A stretch of DNA of 64,000 nucleotides from SM23-32 sp964434535 (lineage in GTDB: Bacteria; Planctomycetota; Brocadiia; SM23-32): NCBI GenBank assembly GCA_964434535.1, contig CAYSWA010000005.1, forward strand, positions 62,001 to 126,000, written 5' to 3'. The position numbers and the translations under genes were made by a program. How positions within the stretch are numbered: position 1 is the stretch's first letter; each line of letters starts with the position of its first letter. Shown here piece by piece: positions 8,419-17,228 of this stretch. A model generated the notes under the pieces. It saw only the letters and a list, made by a program, of their open reading frames with translations. It was not told the DNA's origin and did not search any database.

Positions 8419-8533
8419 GCATCGCAGGATCGGGCGGGGTGAGAGGATAGAGAGGACGCGCAGGCGCAGCTACGGGGGCTACGGTGCGTCGAGGCAAGGC
8501 GCCATAGCGCCGGAATCGCAAGGAGCGAGCAAT

Positions 8534-10036
8534 ATGACAACGTGCCTCGCCGCATTCGCATTCGCCTTCGCAGTGGGGCTGGTGGCCACGGTCGCGGTGC
8601 GCGCCCTGGCGGCCCGGCTCGGCGTGGTGGACCGGCCGGACGATTTCCGCAAAGTGCACGGCCGCGCCGTGCCGCTGCTGGGCGGGGTGGCCATCTACGT
8701 GGGCTTCGCCGCGCCGCTGGCGGCCCTTCTGCTCCTTTTTCCGCAGAACCTGCTCGCCGCCCGGCTGCTGGAGCGCGACGGCGCGCTCGCCGCGCTGATG
8801 GCCGGGGCGGCGCTCGTGGTGGCCATGGGGGTGGTGGACGACGTGCGCGGCCTGCCCGCCCGCTGGAAGCTGCTGGTGCAGGCCGGCGCCGCCTGCGTGG
8901 CCTTCGCCTTCGGGTTCGCCATCAACGTGGTGAGCAACCCCTTCGGTGAGCCGATCGCCCTGGGGCTGCTCAGCCTGCCCGTCACGGTGCTCTGGTTCCT
9001 GGTCTGCATGAACGCGGTGAACCTGCTGGACGGGCTGGACGGGCTGGCCGCCGGGGTCTGCCTGCTGGCCGGCGTCACGCTCTTCACCGTCAGCCTGCTC
9101 TTCGGGCAGGTGGTCAGCATGCTGCTGCTGGCGTGCCTGAGCGGCGCGATCCTGGGGTTCCTCCTGTTCAACTTCCAGCCGGCCAGCATCTTCCTGGGCG
9201 ACTCGGGCAGCATGGTGCTCGGCTTCCTGCTGGGCGGCGTCAGCCTGTTGAGCGCGCGCAAGACCGAGACGGCCATCGCGCTGCTGATCCCCTGCATCGC
9301 CCTGGGGCTGCCGATCTTCGACACCGCACTCGCCGTGCTGCGGCGGTGGATGCGCAGGCTGCCGATCAGCGCGGCCGACCGCCGGCACATCCACCACGTG
9401 TTGCTGGCGATGGGGCTTAGCCAGCGCCAGGCCGTGCTGGCGCTGTACCTGGCCTGCGTGGTGCTCGGCGTCGCGGCGCTGGCCGTGACGGCCGGGCGCA
9501 GCGAGGTGACGCTGGCGGTGCTCGGCTCGCTGTTCGTGGTGGCCTTCGTCAGCGCCCGCCTGTTCGGCGGCATGCGGCTGGCGGAGCTCTGGTCGCGGCT
9601 GACGGGCGAGCTGTCCCGCCGCCGTCACACGGCCGAGGCCAAGGTCTCGGTCGAGCGTGCCATCTCGCAGATGGGCGCCGTGGCCGACACCGATGCGCTC
9701 TGGCGCGAGTTCTGCCGCGGGCTGGAGGGGCTCGGGCTCGATTCGGCGGTGCTGCGCCTGCACGTGGCGGGCGAGCCGGAGCCGCGCGTGCTGGCCTGGC
9801 GGGCGCCGGACCGCCGCGACGACGAAGAGGGCGACAACTGGTCGGCCCGGCTCAAGGTGCGCGCCAACGGACAGATCTACGGCCGCCTGGAAGTCAGCAA
9901 GGCCATCGACCGGGCCCCGATGCTCGCCGACGCGCCGGAACTGCTCGAACGGCTCCGCGCCGAGATGGCCTCGCAGATGGAACGGCTCGTCGAGTCGGAC
10001 GCCGAGGCCGCCTTCCGCACGCAGCGGGTCGCCTGA
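8534..10036 (+). CDS. WecA/MraY-family polyprenyl-phosphate sugar-1-phosphate transferase with C-terminal extension
   Basis: This is a likely initiating enzyme that loads the first sugar phosphate onto undecaprenyl phosphate. The first ~330 residues are a multi-helix membrane domain. Family landmarks are RKVHGRAVPLLGG near residue 40, VDDVRGL, NLLDGLDGLAAG at about 163-175, FLGDSGSM near 220 and the RRHIHH motif near 285. These are the metal- and substrate-binding residues of the WecA/TagO group. At 500 residues it is about 150 longer than usual. The extra C-terminal part (about 345-500) is soluble, resembles a GAF-like or small regulatory domain and has no transmembrane segment. No PglC/WbaP-type initiator is seen, so this is the best candidate for chain initiation. 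Confidence 0.88.
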   Translation: MTTCLAAFAFAFAVGLVATVAVRALAARLGVVDRPDDFRKVHGRAVPLLGGVAIYVGFAAPLAALLLLFPQNLLAARLLERDGALAALMAGAALVVAMGVVDDVRGLPARWKLLVQAGAACVAFAFGFAINVVSNPFGEPIALGLLSLPVTVLWFLVCMNAVNLLDGLDGLAAGVCLLAGVTLFTVSLLFGQVVSMLLLACLSGAILGFLLFNFQPASIFLGDSGSMVLGFLLGGVSLLSARKTETAIALLIPCIALGLPIFDTALAVLRRWMRRLPISAADRRHIHHVLLAMGLSQRQAVLALYLACVVLGVAALAVTAGRSEVTLAVLGSLFVVAFVSARLFGGMRLAELWSRLTGELSRRRHTAEAKVSVERAISQMGAVADTDALWREFCRGLEGLGLDSAVLRLHVAGEPEPRVLAWRAPDRRDDEEGDNWSARLKVRANGQIYGRLEVSKAIDRAPMLADAPELLERLRAEMASQMERLVESDAEAAFRTQRVA

Positions 10037-10062
10037 ACCACTTCGCCCCGAAGCGAGGGAAG

Positions 10063-10920
10063 ATGGACGCACCGATCACCAGCAGAACCGAGGCCGACGC
10101 GCCGGCGGTCACGGTCATCGAGCCGCGGCGCGGCTGGCACCTGCTCGACGTGCGCGAGCTGTGGCGCTACCGCGACCTGCTGCTCTTCCTGACCTGGCGC
10201 GACGTGGCCGTCCGCTACAAGCAGACGGTGCTCGGCGTGCTCTGGGCCATCCTCCAGCCGGTGCTCGGCATGGTCGTCTTCACCGTCTTCTTCGGGCACG
10301 TGGCGGGGCTCAGCAAGCAGGTCGAGATCCCCTATCCCATCTTCGTCTACGCCGGCCTGCTGCCGTGGACGCTCTTCGCGCAGGCCGTCACGCGCAGCAG
10401 CCAGAGCCTGGTCGGCTCGGCCCGGCTGGTCACCAAGGTCTACTTCCCCCGGATCATCATCCCCTTCGCGGCGACGGGCGCGTGCCTGGTCGACTTCGCC
10501 GTCGCCAGCTCGATCATCGCGCTGATGATCGCCTTCAGCCCGGCCGTCGGCCTCAGCCGCACCGTGCTCCTTACGCCGGTGCTTCTGGCGCTGACGCTGA
10601 TGGCCGCGCTCGGGGTCGGCACGCTGATATCGGCGCTGAACGTGGCCTACCGCGACTTCCGCCACGCCGTGCCGTTTATGATGCAGCTCTGGATGTTCGC
10701 CACGCCGGCCATCTACGCGCGGCGGCTGCCCGAGCGCTGGCAGTGGCTGGCCGCGATCAACCCGATGAACGCGCTCATCGACGGCTGGCGGGCCTGCGTG
10801 CTCGGGGGCGCGATCGAGTGGCGGGCCGTCGCCGTCTCCGCCGCGCTGCTGTCCGTCGTCCTCATCGTCGCGCTCGCCTACTTCCGGCGGGCCGAGCGCT
10901 GGTTCGCCGACATCATCTGA
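10063..10920 (+). CDS. ABC-2 polysaccharide export permease (Wzm-like)
   Basis: This 285-residue membrane subunit belongs to an ABC exporter for O-antigen, teichoic acid or capsule. The N-terminal ELWRYRDLLLFLTWRDVAVRYKQ region and the following VLWAILQPVLGM helix are typical of the TagG/KpsM/Wzm group. About six membrane helices follow, with FPRIIIPFA and INPMNALIDGWR loops. Its ATPase partner is encoded at 13967, separated by an epimerase and an SGNH/TPR gene. The complex would flip a lipid-linked chain across the inner membrane. It coexists with Wza/Wzz/Wzy-type proteins in the same locus. Confidence 0.92.
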   Translation: MDAPITSRTEADAPAVTVIEPRRGWHLLDVRELWRYRDLLLFLTWRDVAVRYKQTVLGVLWAILQPVLGMVVFTVFFGHVAGLSKQVEIPYPIFVYAGLLPWTLFAQAVTRSSQSLVGSARLVTKVYFPRIIIPFAATGACLVDFAVASSIIALMIAFSPAVGLSRTVLLTPVLLALTLMAALGVGTLISALNVAYRDFRHAVPFMMQLWMFATPAIYARRLPERWQWLAAINPMNALIDGWRACVLGGAIEWRAVAVSAALLSVVLIVALAYFRRAERWFADII

Positions 10921-10945
10921 GCCCAAAGCAAGCAAGGAACCGAAC

Positions 10946-11950
10946 ATGGGCTTCTATGACGGCCGGAAGGTCGCCGTCCCCGGCGGGGCCGGCTTCATCG
11001 GCTCCTACCTGGTGGAGCGCCTCGTCGCCGACGGGGCCGAGGTGAGCGTGATCGACAACCTGGAGAGCGGCCGCCGCGAGAACCTCTCCGCCGTCGAGGA
11101 CCGGATCGACTTCCACCAGGCCGACGTCACGGACGTGGCCGCCGGCCGCCGGCTGCTGGAGGGGCACGAGGTAGTGATGAACATGGCCGCCAGCGCGCCG
11201 GGCGTCGGCCACAGCCACCGCCACCACGTCGAGCTGCTCGGCCGCAACGTCCAGATCGGCAGCGCCGTGCTGGAGGCGGCCCGCCAGGCCGGCGTCCGCC
11301 GTCACCTCGTGGTCAGCTCCTCCTGCGTCTACCCCGACGACGCCCCCGTGCCGACGCCCGAGCTGCCGACCTGCACCGGCGAGCCGGAGCGGGTCAACTC
11401 CGGCTACGGCTGGGCCAAGCGCCACCTGGAGCTGATGGGACGCCACTACGCCGAGCGGTTCGGCATGGAGGTGGCCATCGCCCGCCCCTTCAACGCCTAC
11501 GGGGGGCGGGACCTGGCCTCCGGCGGGCGCTCGCACGTGATCCCCGCCCTTATCGCCAGGCTCCTCTCCGACGAGCCGCAGCTCGTCGTCTGGGGCAGCG
11601 GGCGCCAGACGCGCAGCTTCATCCACGCCCGCGACGTGGCCGCCGGCCTGCTGGCCCTGACCGAGCGCTACGCCGTGGCCGACCCCGTCAACGTCGGCCA
11701 CGACCGCGAGACGAGCATCGCCCGCCTGGTCGAGCTGCTGATGGAGCTGTCCGGCGTCGAGAAGCCCGTCGTCTTCGACACCTCGAAGCCCGAGGGCTGC
11801 TTGCGCAAGGCGGCCGACATGACGAAGCTGCGCCGGGTCAGCGGCGGCTTCGAGCCGGACACGTCCCTGCGCGACGGGCTGACGGAGATGATCGAGGCGC
11901 ACCGCCGTGCCGGCCGCGCGGCGCCCCTCGCCGCTGAGACTCCGAGCTGA
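10946..11950 (+). CDS. NAD-dependent sugar epimerase/dehydratase (GDP-fucose synthase-like)
   Basis: This extended short-chain dehydrogenase of 334 residues acts on a nucleotide sugar. The Rossmann motif GGAGFIGSY is near the N-terminus, followed by VIDNLESG. The substrate/catalytic region shows SSSCVYP and the YGWAK pair of the Y-x3-K type. Later, RPFNAYGGRD and RSFIHARDVA match the family core. The SSSCVYP segment resembles GDP-L-fucose synthase and related GDP-sugar epimerases more than GalE. The exact substrate cannot be read from sequence. It starts 25 bp after the exporter gene with AAGGAACC upstream. Confidence 0.85.
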   Translation: MGFYDGRKVAVPGGAGFIGSYLVERLVADGAEVSVIDNLESGRRENLSAVEDRIDFHQADVTDVAAGRRLLEGHEVVMNMAASAPGVGHSHRHHVELLGRNVQIGSAVLEAARQAGVRRHLVVSSSCVYPDDAPVPTPELPTCTGEPERVNSGYGWAKRHLELMGRHYAERFGMEVAIARPFNAYGGRDLASGGRSHVIPALIARLLSDEPQLVVWGSGRQTRSFIHARDVAAGLLALTERYAVADPVNVGHDRETSIARLVELLMELSGVEKPVVFDTSKPEGCLRKAADMTKLRRVSGGFEPDTSLRDGLTEMIEAHRRAGRAAPLAAETPS

Positions 11951-11958
11951 GGAACCCC

Positions 11959-13962
11959 TTGAGCGACGAAGCCCACAGCGAGGCAGCGCCGGCGGAGCCG
12001 GCCGGGGAGCGCCCCCGCCGCAGGTGGCTCGGGCGGGCCCTGGCGCTGCTGGCCGGCGTGGCCATCGTCTGCCTGGCGGAGCTGCTCCTCGCCGCCTTCG
12101 GCTACGGGGGCCCGCCGGAGATATTCATCCGCACGCACGGCCCCGGCGGCGAGCCGCAGTACGTGACGAACATGGACGCCTTCCGCCGCACCTTCCTCGG
12201 CCACCGCGTGCTCAGGGCCAAGGACTTCTACGTCTGGGCGCCGGTGCAGCGCTTCGCCGCCCGGAAGCCGCCCGGGACCTGCCGGCTCGCCGTGGTCGGC
12301 GCCTCGGCCGTCAAGGGATTCCCCTATCCGGTCAACGCCTCGTTCCCGCTGCTGCTCGAGACGATCCTGCGCGCGGTCACCTCCGGCCGGCAGGTCGAGG
12401 TGATCAACGTCGGCGTGCCGGCGCTCAGCTCGCTCAGCGTGATGGCGCGCGCCGAGGAAGTGCTCGGCTACGGGGTCGACCTGCTGGTCGTCTACTGCGG
12501 TCACAACGAGTTCTTCGGCGTCTACGGGGCCGCCTCGGGGGTGCCGCTCAGCTCCCGGCGCCCCGTGGCCCGCCTCCAGATGTGGATGCGGGAGCGGCGG
12601 CTCAGCCTGCTGCTGAGCGAGCTGATCGGCGCCGTCCTGCCCGAGCCGCCGCCCGAGGAGCTGCGCAAGTCCCTCTCGGAGATCCTGCCCGAGCGCACCG
12701 ACGTGCGCCACGGCGCCGAGACCTACGAGCGGACGCTGGCCAGCTACCGCGCGAATCTGGAGGATATCGTCGCCGCCGCCCGCCGCCGCCAAGTGCCCGT
12801 GGTCCTCTGCACGCTCGGGGCGAACCTGCGCGATTACCCACCGCTCGGTTCGGCCCACGGGCCGGAGCTGACCGAAGTGGAGCGGAGCCGCTGGCGCGAG
12901 CAGTTCCGGGCCGGGCGCGACCTGCTGGAGGCCGGCGACCCCGGCGCCGCCGCCCCCCCCCTGGCGGAGGCCGCCGAACTGGACCCCGGCCATGCCGAGG
13001 GCCGCTTCCTGCTGGCCAGATGCCAGGACGCGCTGCGGCGACTCGACGAGGCGCGCCCCCACTACGAGGCCGCCCGCGACCTGGACACCGTCCGCTGGCG
13101 GATCGCCGGCGACTTCAACGCCGCCGTGCGAGACGTGGCCCGCGAGGCCGCCGACCCCGAGGTAGTCCTCGCCGACGCTGACGCGCACCTGCGCGCGCTC
13201 GCCGAGGGCGGCCTGCCGGGCTACGGCCTGTTCCTCGAACACGTCCACCCGACCGCCATGGGCAACGCCGCCGTCGCCGAGGCCGTCGCCCTCGCCCTGC
13301 GCGACTCGATCGTGGCTGGCCGGCTCGGCCAGTGGGACTGGTCGAGGCACGCCCCCCTAAAGAGCTACCTGGAGGCCAACGGCGTCGACGCGCTCGACCG
13401 CTACTTCGCCCTGCGCAACGCCGCCCATCTCTACGCCGGCCCCCTATCGGCCGGCTTCGGCGCCGAGCGGCGCGTCGAGGAGCTGCACGAGCAGGCCGAC
13501 GCCCTGATAGAGGGCGCAGACGCCGCCCGGCGCGAGGCGTTCGCCGCCACCCGCCGCGCCGGCTACCACGAGGGCCGGGGCGACCGCTACGACCTGGTGC
13601 ACGTCGCCGTCGCCCGCCAGTACGCCGCCCGGGGCGACTACGAGGCCGCCCTGCGCGAGATCGACAAAGTCAGGCGCTACGGCACCTGGCAACTGCTCAA
13701 CAACTCCTACGCCAACGTCTTCGCCGCCGAGGGACGCGTGCGCCTGATGATGGGCGAGGCCGCGGCCGCCCGCCGCCTCGCCACCGAGGCGCTGGAGCTG
13801 AATGCCGACAGCGTCAGCGCGCTTCAGCTCATGGCCGACGCCCTCACGGCCACCGGCGACGCCTTCGCCGCCGCCGAGTGGGCGGAGCGCGCGCGCCAGG
13901 CGCGTCAGAAGACGCAACAGAAGAGCTCCCCGAAGCTGCCCGCCGGACAGGACGAGATCTGA
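11959..13962 (+). CDS. Membrane-anchored SGNH-hydrolase-like protein with TPR repeats
   Basis: This 667-residue protein starts with TTG (11959) behind a GAGGA site. A membrane helix at about 28-48 anchors it, with the rest likely extracytoplasmic. The SGNH-type esterase/acyltransferase fold is indicated by GASAVKG (nucleophile serine), VINVGVPAL, the VYCGHNEF block carrying Gly and Asn, and FLEHVHPT carrying the terminal His. The residue usually Asp in that last block is Glu here (E-H-V-H). TPR-like helices interrupt the domain (about 310-370) and form the C-terminal third. Its place between exporter subunits suggests it acylates or deacylates the polysaccharide, but this is inference. Confidence 0.75.
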   Translation: MSDEAHSEAAPAEPAGERPRRRWLGRALALLAGVAIVCLAELLLAAFGYGGPPEIFIRTHGPGGEPQYVTNMDAFRRTFLGHRVLRAKDFYVWAPVQRFAARKPPGTCRLAVVGASAVKGFPYPVNASFPLLLETILRAVTSGRQVEVINVGVPALSSLSVMARAEEVLGYGVDLLVVYCGHNEFFGVYGAASGVPLSSRRPVARLQMWMRERRLSLLLSELIGAVLPEPPPEELRKSLSEILPERTDVRHGAETYERTLASYRANLEDIVAAARRRQVPVVLCTLGANLRDYPPLGSAHGPELTEVERSRWREQFRAGRDLLEAGDPGAAAPPLAEAAELDPGHAEGRFLLARCQDALRRLDEARPHYEAARDLDTVRWRIAGDFNAAVRDVAREAADPEVVLADADAHLRALAEGGLPGYGLFLEHVHPTAMGNAAVAEAVALALRDSIVAGRLGQWDWSRHAPLKSYLEANGVDALDRYFALRNAAHLYAGPLSAGFGAERRVEELHEQADALIEGADAARREAFAATRRAGYHEGRGDRYDLVHVAVARQYAARGDYEAALREIDKVRRYGTWQLLNNSYANVFAAEGRVRLMMGEAAAARRLATEALELNADSVSALQLMADALTATGDAFAAAEWAERARQARQKTQQKSSPKLPAGQDEI

Positions 13963-13966
13963 AGAG

Positions 13967-15232
13967 ATGAACCCGAGCGCCGACATCGCCGTCCAGATCG
14001 AGGGCCTGGGCAAGCGCTACCGGATCGGCCGCCGCCAGGCCCGCTACCGGACGCTGCGCGAGAGCGTCATGGACGCCCTGGCGGCGCCCTGGCGCAGGCT
14101 GCGCCGCGGGCTCGGCGCGCCGGAGGAGGACCTGATCTGGGCGCTGCGCGACGTCTCGCTCCGGGTCGGGCGCGGCGAGGTGATGGGCATCGTCGGGCCG
14201 AACGGCGCCGGCAAGACCACGCTGCTGAAGGTGCTCTCGCGCATCACCGAGCCGACCGAGGGGCGCGCCGTGATGCGGGGGCGGATCGGCTCGCTGCTGG
14301 AGGTCGGCACGGGCTTCCACCCGGAGCTGACGGGCCGGGAGAACGTCTTCCTCAACGGCGCCGTGCTCGGCATGCGCCGCCGCGAGATACGGGACAGGTT
14401 CGACCAGATCGTCGCGTTCGCCGAGATGGAGGCGTTCATCGACACGCCGATCAAGCGCTACTCGGCGGGCATGGCCACGCGGCTCGCCTTCGCCGTCGCC
14501 GCGCACCTGGAGCCGGAGATCATGGCCATCGACGAGGTGCTCTCGGTCGGCGACCTCGCCTTCCGCAAACGGTGCCTCAACAAGATGGACGACGTGAGCC
14601 GCGCCGGGCGCACCGTCCTGTTCGTCAGCCACGAGATGAACGCCGTGCGCCGGCTCTGCAAGAGCGCCGTCTGGCTCGATCACGGGCGCGTGCAGGCGGT
14701 CGGGCCCGTGCAGGACGTGGTGGCCGCCTACGAGCAGTCCGTCCTGGCGACCGGTGAGGGGCAGGAAGCGCGCGCCGTGCGGATCGATCCGCCGCCTTCG
14801 GACAAGCACTTCGCCTCGGTCGCCCTCGGCAACGGGGACGGCAGCGCGACGCGCACGTTCCGCTACGGCGACCGCGTGCGCGTCCACGTCCGGATGGCGG
14901 GCCGCACCCCTCACCGCACGCACTTCGTCGAGTGGTTCCTCAACGACCGGCAGCACGGCAACCGCGTCGCCTGGGGCGCCACGCACGCGCTGCCCGGCGG
15001 CGACGTGGCTGGCGACGCGCCCGAGGTCAGCTTCCTGATCGGCCCCCTGCCGCTCGCCGAGGGATCGTATTCGCTCTCGCTCTGCATGGGCGTGCCGGGC
15101 GTGATCGACCTGGACTTCTGGCACGACGCCATCGCCTTCGACATCGTCGGCTGCGACCCCGAGGGCGAGGGCTACAGCTACACGAGCCGCTACGCGCCGA
15201 CCTACATCCCCTACCGCGTCGAGAAAGGGTGA
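13967..15232 (+). CDS. ABC polysaccharide exporter ATPase with Wzt-type C-terminal domain
   Basis: This ATPase partner of the permease at 10063 has 421 residues. The nucleotide-binding domain (about 1-250) has Walker A GPNGAGKTT, signature region RYSAGMATRL, Walker B IMAIDEVLSVGD and an SHEM switch histidine. Residues from about 275 onward form a beta-rich domain like the C-terminal substrate-recognition domain of Wzt, which binds the non-reducing end of the chain. The frame stays open upstream to 13802, but the ATG at 13967 directly after the previous gene (4-bp gap, GAAGAG upstream) gives the normal N-terminus. The C-terminal domain implies export of a capped, finished polymer. Confidence 0.93.
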   Translation: MNPSADIAVQIEGLGKRYRIGRRQARYRTLRESVMDALAAPWRRLRRGLGAPEEDLIWALRDVSLRVGRGEVMGIVGPNGAGKTTLLKVLSRITEPTEGRAVMRGRIGSLLEVGTGFHPELTGRENVFLNGAVLGMRRREIRDRFDQIVAFAEMEAFIDTPIKRYSAGMATRLAFAVAAHLEPEIMAIDEVLSVGDLAFRKRCLNKMDDVSRAGRTVLFVSHEMNAVRRLCKSAVWLDHGRVQAVGPVQDVVAAYEQSVLATGEGQEARAVRIDPPPSDKHFASVALGNGDGSATRTFRYGDRVRVHVRMAGRTPHRTHFVEWFLNDRQHGNRVAWGATHALPGGDVAGDAPEVSFLIGPLPLAEGSYSLSLCMGVPGVIDLDFWHDAIAFDIVGCDPEGEGYSYTSRYAPTYIPYRVEKG

Positions 15233-15239
15233 GCGACAG

Positions 15240-16271
15240 ATGACCGAGACATGCGACGCGCTGGTGACCGGGGGGGCCGGCTTCATGGGCTCCCACCTGG
15301 CCGACGAGCTGCTCGCCACGGGGCACCGGGTGGCCGTGCTGGACGACCTGAGCGGCGGCGAGCGGGGCAACGTGCCCGACGGATGCGAGTTCATCCGTGG
15401 CAGCGTCGTCGAGCGCGACCTGGTGGAGGACCTCTTCGCGGCGCACCGCTTCGAGGTCGTCTATCACCTGGCCGCCTACGCCGCCGAGGGGCTGAGCCAT
15501 TTCATCCGCCGCTTCAACTACACCAACAACCTGATCGGCAGCGTCACGCTGCTCAACGCGGCCGTGCGCGCCGGCACCCGCCGGTTCGTCTTCACCAGCT
15601 CGATCGCCGTCTACGGCGCCGGCCAGCTACCGATGACCGAACGGATGGAGCCGGCGCCGGAGGACCCCTACGGCATCGCCAAGCGCGCCTTCGAGCTGGA
15701 CCTGGCCGCCGCCGGCCGCCTGTTCGGCCTCGAGCACGTCACCTTCCGCCCCCACAACGTCTACGGCGAGCGCCAGAACATCGCCGACCCCTACCGCAAC
15801 GTGGTCGGCATCTTCATCAACAAGGCCATGCGCGGCGAGCCGATGCCCGTCTTCGGCGACGGACGGCAGACCCGCGCCTTCACCTACGTGGGCGACGTGA
15901 CCCCCGTGATCGCCGAGGCCGGCTTCCGTCCCGAAGCGGCCGGGCGCACCTTCAACGTCGGCTGCGACGAACCGGTCAGCGTGCTGGAGCTGGCCGGGCT
16001 CGTCGCCGACGCCTTCGGGGTCGAGCCCGACGTGGTCCACCTGCCGGCCCGCCACGAGGTGAAGCACGCCTTCTCGGACCACTCGGCGGTCCGGGAGGTC
16101 TTCGGCGAGCGGCCGGCCACGCCCCTGGCCGAAGGCGTGCGGCGCATGGCCCGGTGGGCCCGCCGGCAGCCGCCGCGCGAGCCCCGCCCCTTCACCGGCA
16201 TCGAGCTGAGGCGCGGGCTGCCCCCGAGCTGGGCCGCCCTCACCGACGAAGCCGCCCCCCAGGAGGCCTGA
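15240..16271 (+). CDS. NAD-dependent epimerase (UDP-glucose 4-epimerase-like)
   Basis: This extended SDR enzyme of 343 residues probably epimerises a UDP-sugar for the polysaccharide. The nucleotide-binding motif is GGAGFMGSH, followed by VLDDLSGG. VYHLAAYAAEG and SSIAVYG lead to the catalytic YGIAK (Y-x3-K). RPHNVYGERQN and RAFTYVGDV are typical of the GalE/UDP-glucuronate-epimerase branch. It is clearly different from the epimerase at 10946, so the repeat unit probably needs at least two modified sugars. It begins 7 bp after the Wzt-like gene. Confidence 0.87.
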   Translation: MTETCDALVTGGAGFMGSHLADELLATGHRVAVLDDLSGGERGNVPDGCEFIRGSVVERDLVEDLFAAHRFEVVYHLAAYAAEGLSHFIRRFNYTNNLIGSVTLLNAAVRAGTRRFVFTSSIAVYGAGQLPMTERMEPAPEDPYGIAKRAFELDLAAAGRLFGLEHVTFRPHNVYGERQNIADPYRNVVGIFINKAMRGEPMPVFGDGRQTRAFTYVGDVTPVIAEAGFRPEAAGRTFNVGCDEPVSVLELAGLVADAFGVEPDVVHLPARHEVKHAFSDHSAVREVFGERPATPLAEGVRRMARWARRQPPREPRPFTGIELRRGLPPSWAALTDEAAPQEA

Positions 16272-16280
16272 GCGGCGAGC

Positions 16281-17228
16281 ATGGCGAACCGGATGTCCAT
16301 CGGCGTGGTCACCTACCTGGGGCGCTACGAGCGCTTCTTCCGGCCGCTGGTGCGCCAGCTCGTCCGGCTCTTCCCCGACTACGACCTCTGCGTCTTCGTC
16401 AACGGCCACCACGACGCGGCGCGCCAGGCGGCCTACCTGCGGGAGGTGACCGCCTTCCTGTCCCGCTACCCGTCCGTGCGCTACGTGACCAACGCGGACC
16501 ACCAGCCGCTCGCCCGGGGCTGGAACCGCCTGGTGATGACGGCACGCCGCGAGCGGGTGCTGATCCTGAACGACGACCTGGCCCTGCGCCCGCGCTTCCG
16601 CCACAACCTGGAGCGCGTGCGCGAGTGGCCCGTCGTCTGCACCATCAATGACTCGTGGAGCCACTTCGTCATCAGCCGCGAGGCGATCCGGCGGGTCGGC
16701 TGGTTCGACGAGCGCTTCGCCGGCGTCGGCGACGAGGACGTCGACTACATCTGCCGCCTCGCCATGCACGGGATCGAGATCCGCAGCGTGCACGTGCCCG
16801 GCGTGCATAACTACGTGGCCGACCAGCGGGACCCCGGCTGGGCGACGATCTCCCCCGTGGTGGACGGCAAGTACGCCCGCCTCAACCGCGACGTCTTCCG
16901 GGCCAAGTGGTACCACTCCGCCTTCGAGGAGGTGCCCCCCGAGAAGGCGTTCCGGGTGCGCTACGGCGCCCGCGATGACGTGGCCGCCCTCAAGGAGCCG
17001 GCCGACGCCATGCCCGAGTGGTACCCGCCGGAGGCGCTGGACGCCCCGCCCGACGGCCCTCCCCCGCGCCGGACGGCGCTGCGGGCTAAGCTGCTGGCGG
17101 CGGCGGACTGCCACGCCCACGCCGCCGGCCGCCGGCTGCGGGGCGCGCTGAAGCGGCTCGGCCTGCGACGGGGACACCTGGAGGGGCTCGGCATCCTCAA
17201 GCCGCGCGGGGAGGCCGGCAAGCCATGA
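16281..17228 (+). CDS. GT2-like glycosyltransferase
   Basis: This 315-residue protein has a GT-A-like fold. The N-terminal SIGVVTYLGRYERFF segment fits a nucleotide-sugar binding beta strand. LILNDDLALRP takes the place of the DXD metal motif. GDEDVDYICRLAMHG with a later VHNYV resembles the acceptor and metal-coordinating region of family 2 enzymes. The C-terminal ~80 residues are basic and proline-rich and lack membrane helices. The stop overlaps the next gene's start by 4 bp (ATGA). Donor and acceptor are unknown. Confidence 0.8.
   Translation: MANRMSIGVVTYLGRYERFFRPLVRQLVRLFPDYDLCVFVNGHHDAARQAAYLREVTAFLSRYPSVRYVTNADHQPLARGWNRLVMTARRERVLILNDDLALRPRFRHNLERVREWPVVCTINDSWSHFVISREAIRRVGWFDERFAGVGDEDVDYICRLAMHGIEIRSVHVPGVHNYVADQRDPGWATISPVVDGKYARLNRDVFRAKWYHSAFEEVPPEKAFRVRYGARDDVAALKEPADAMPEWYPPEALDAPPDGPPPRRTALRAKLLAAADCHAHAAGRRLRGALKRLGLRRGHLEGLGILKPRGEAGKP

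Noticed and set aside
5481..10072. Long minus-strand ORFs of 896 and 646 codons opposite the polymerase-like and WecA-like genes
   Set aside because: They are antisense shadows of clear membrane-protein genes, with Arg/Gly/Pro/Gln-rich low-complexity translations and no ribosome site.
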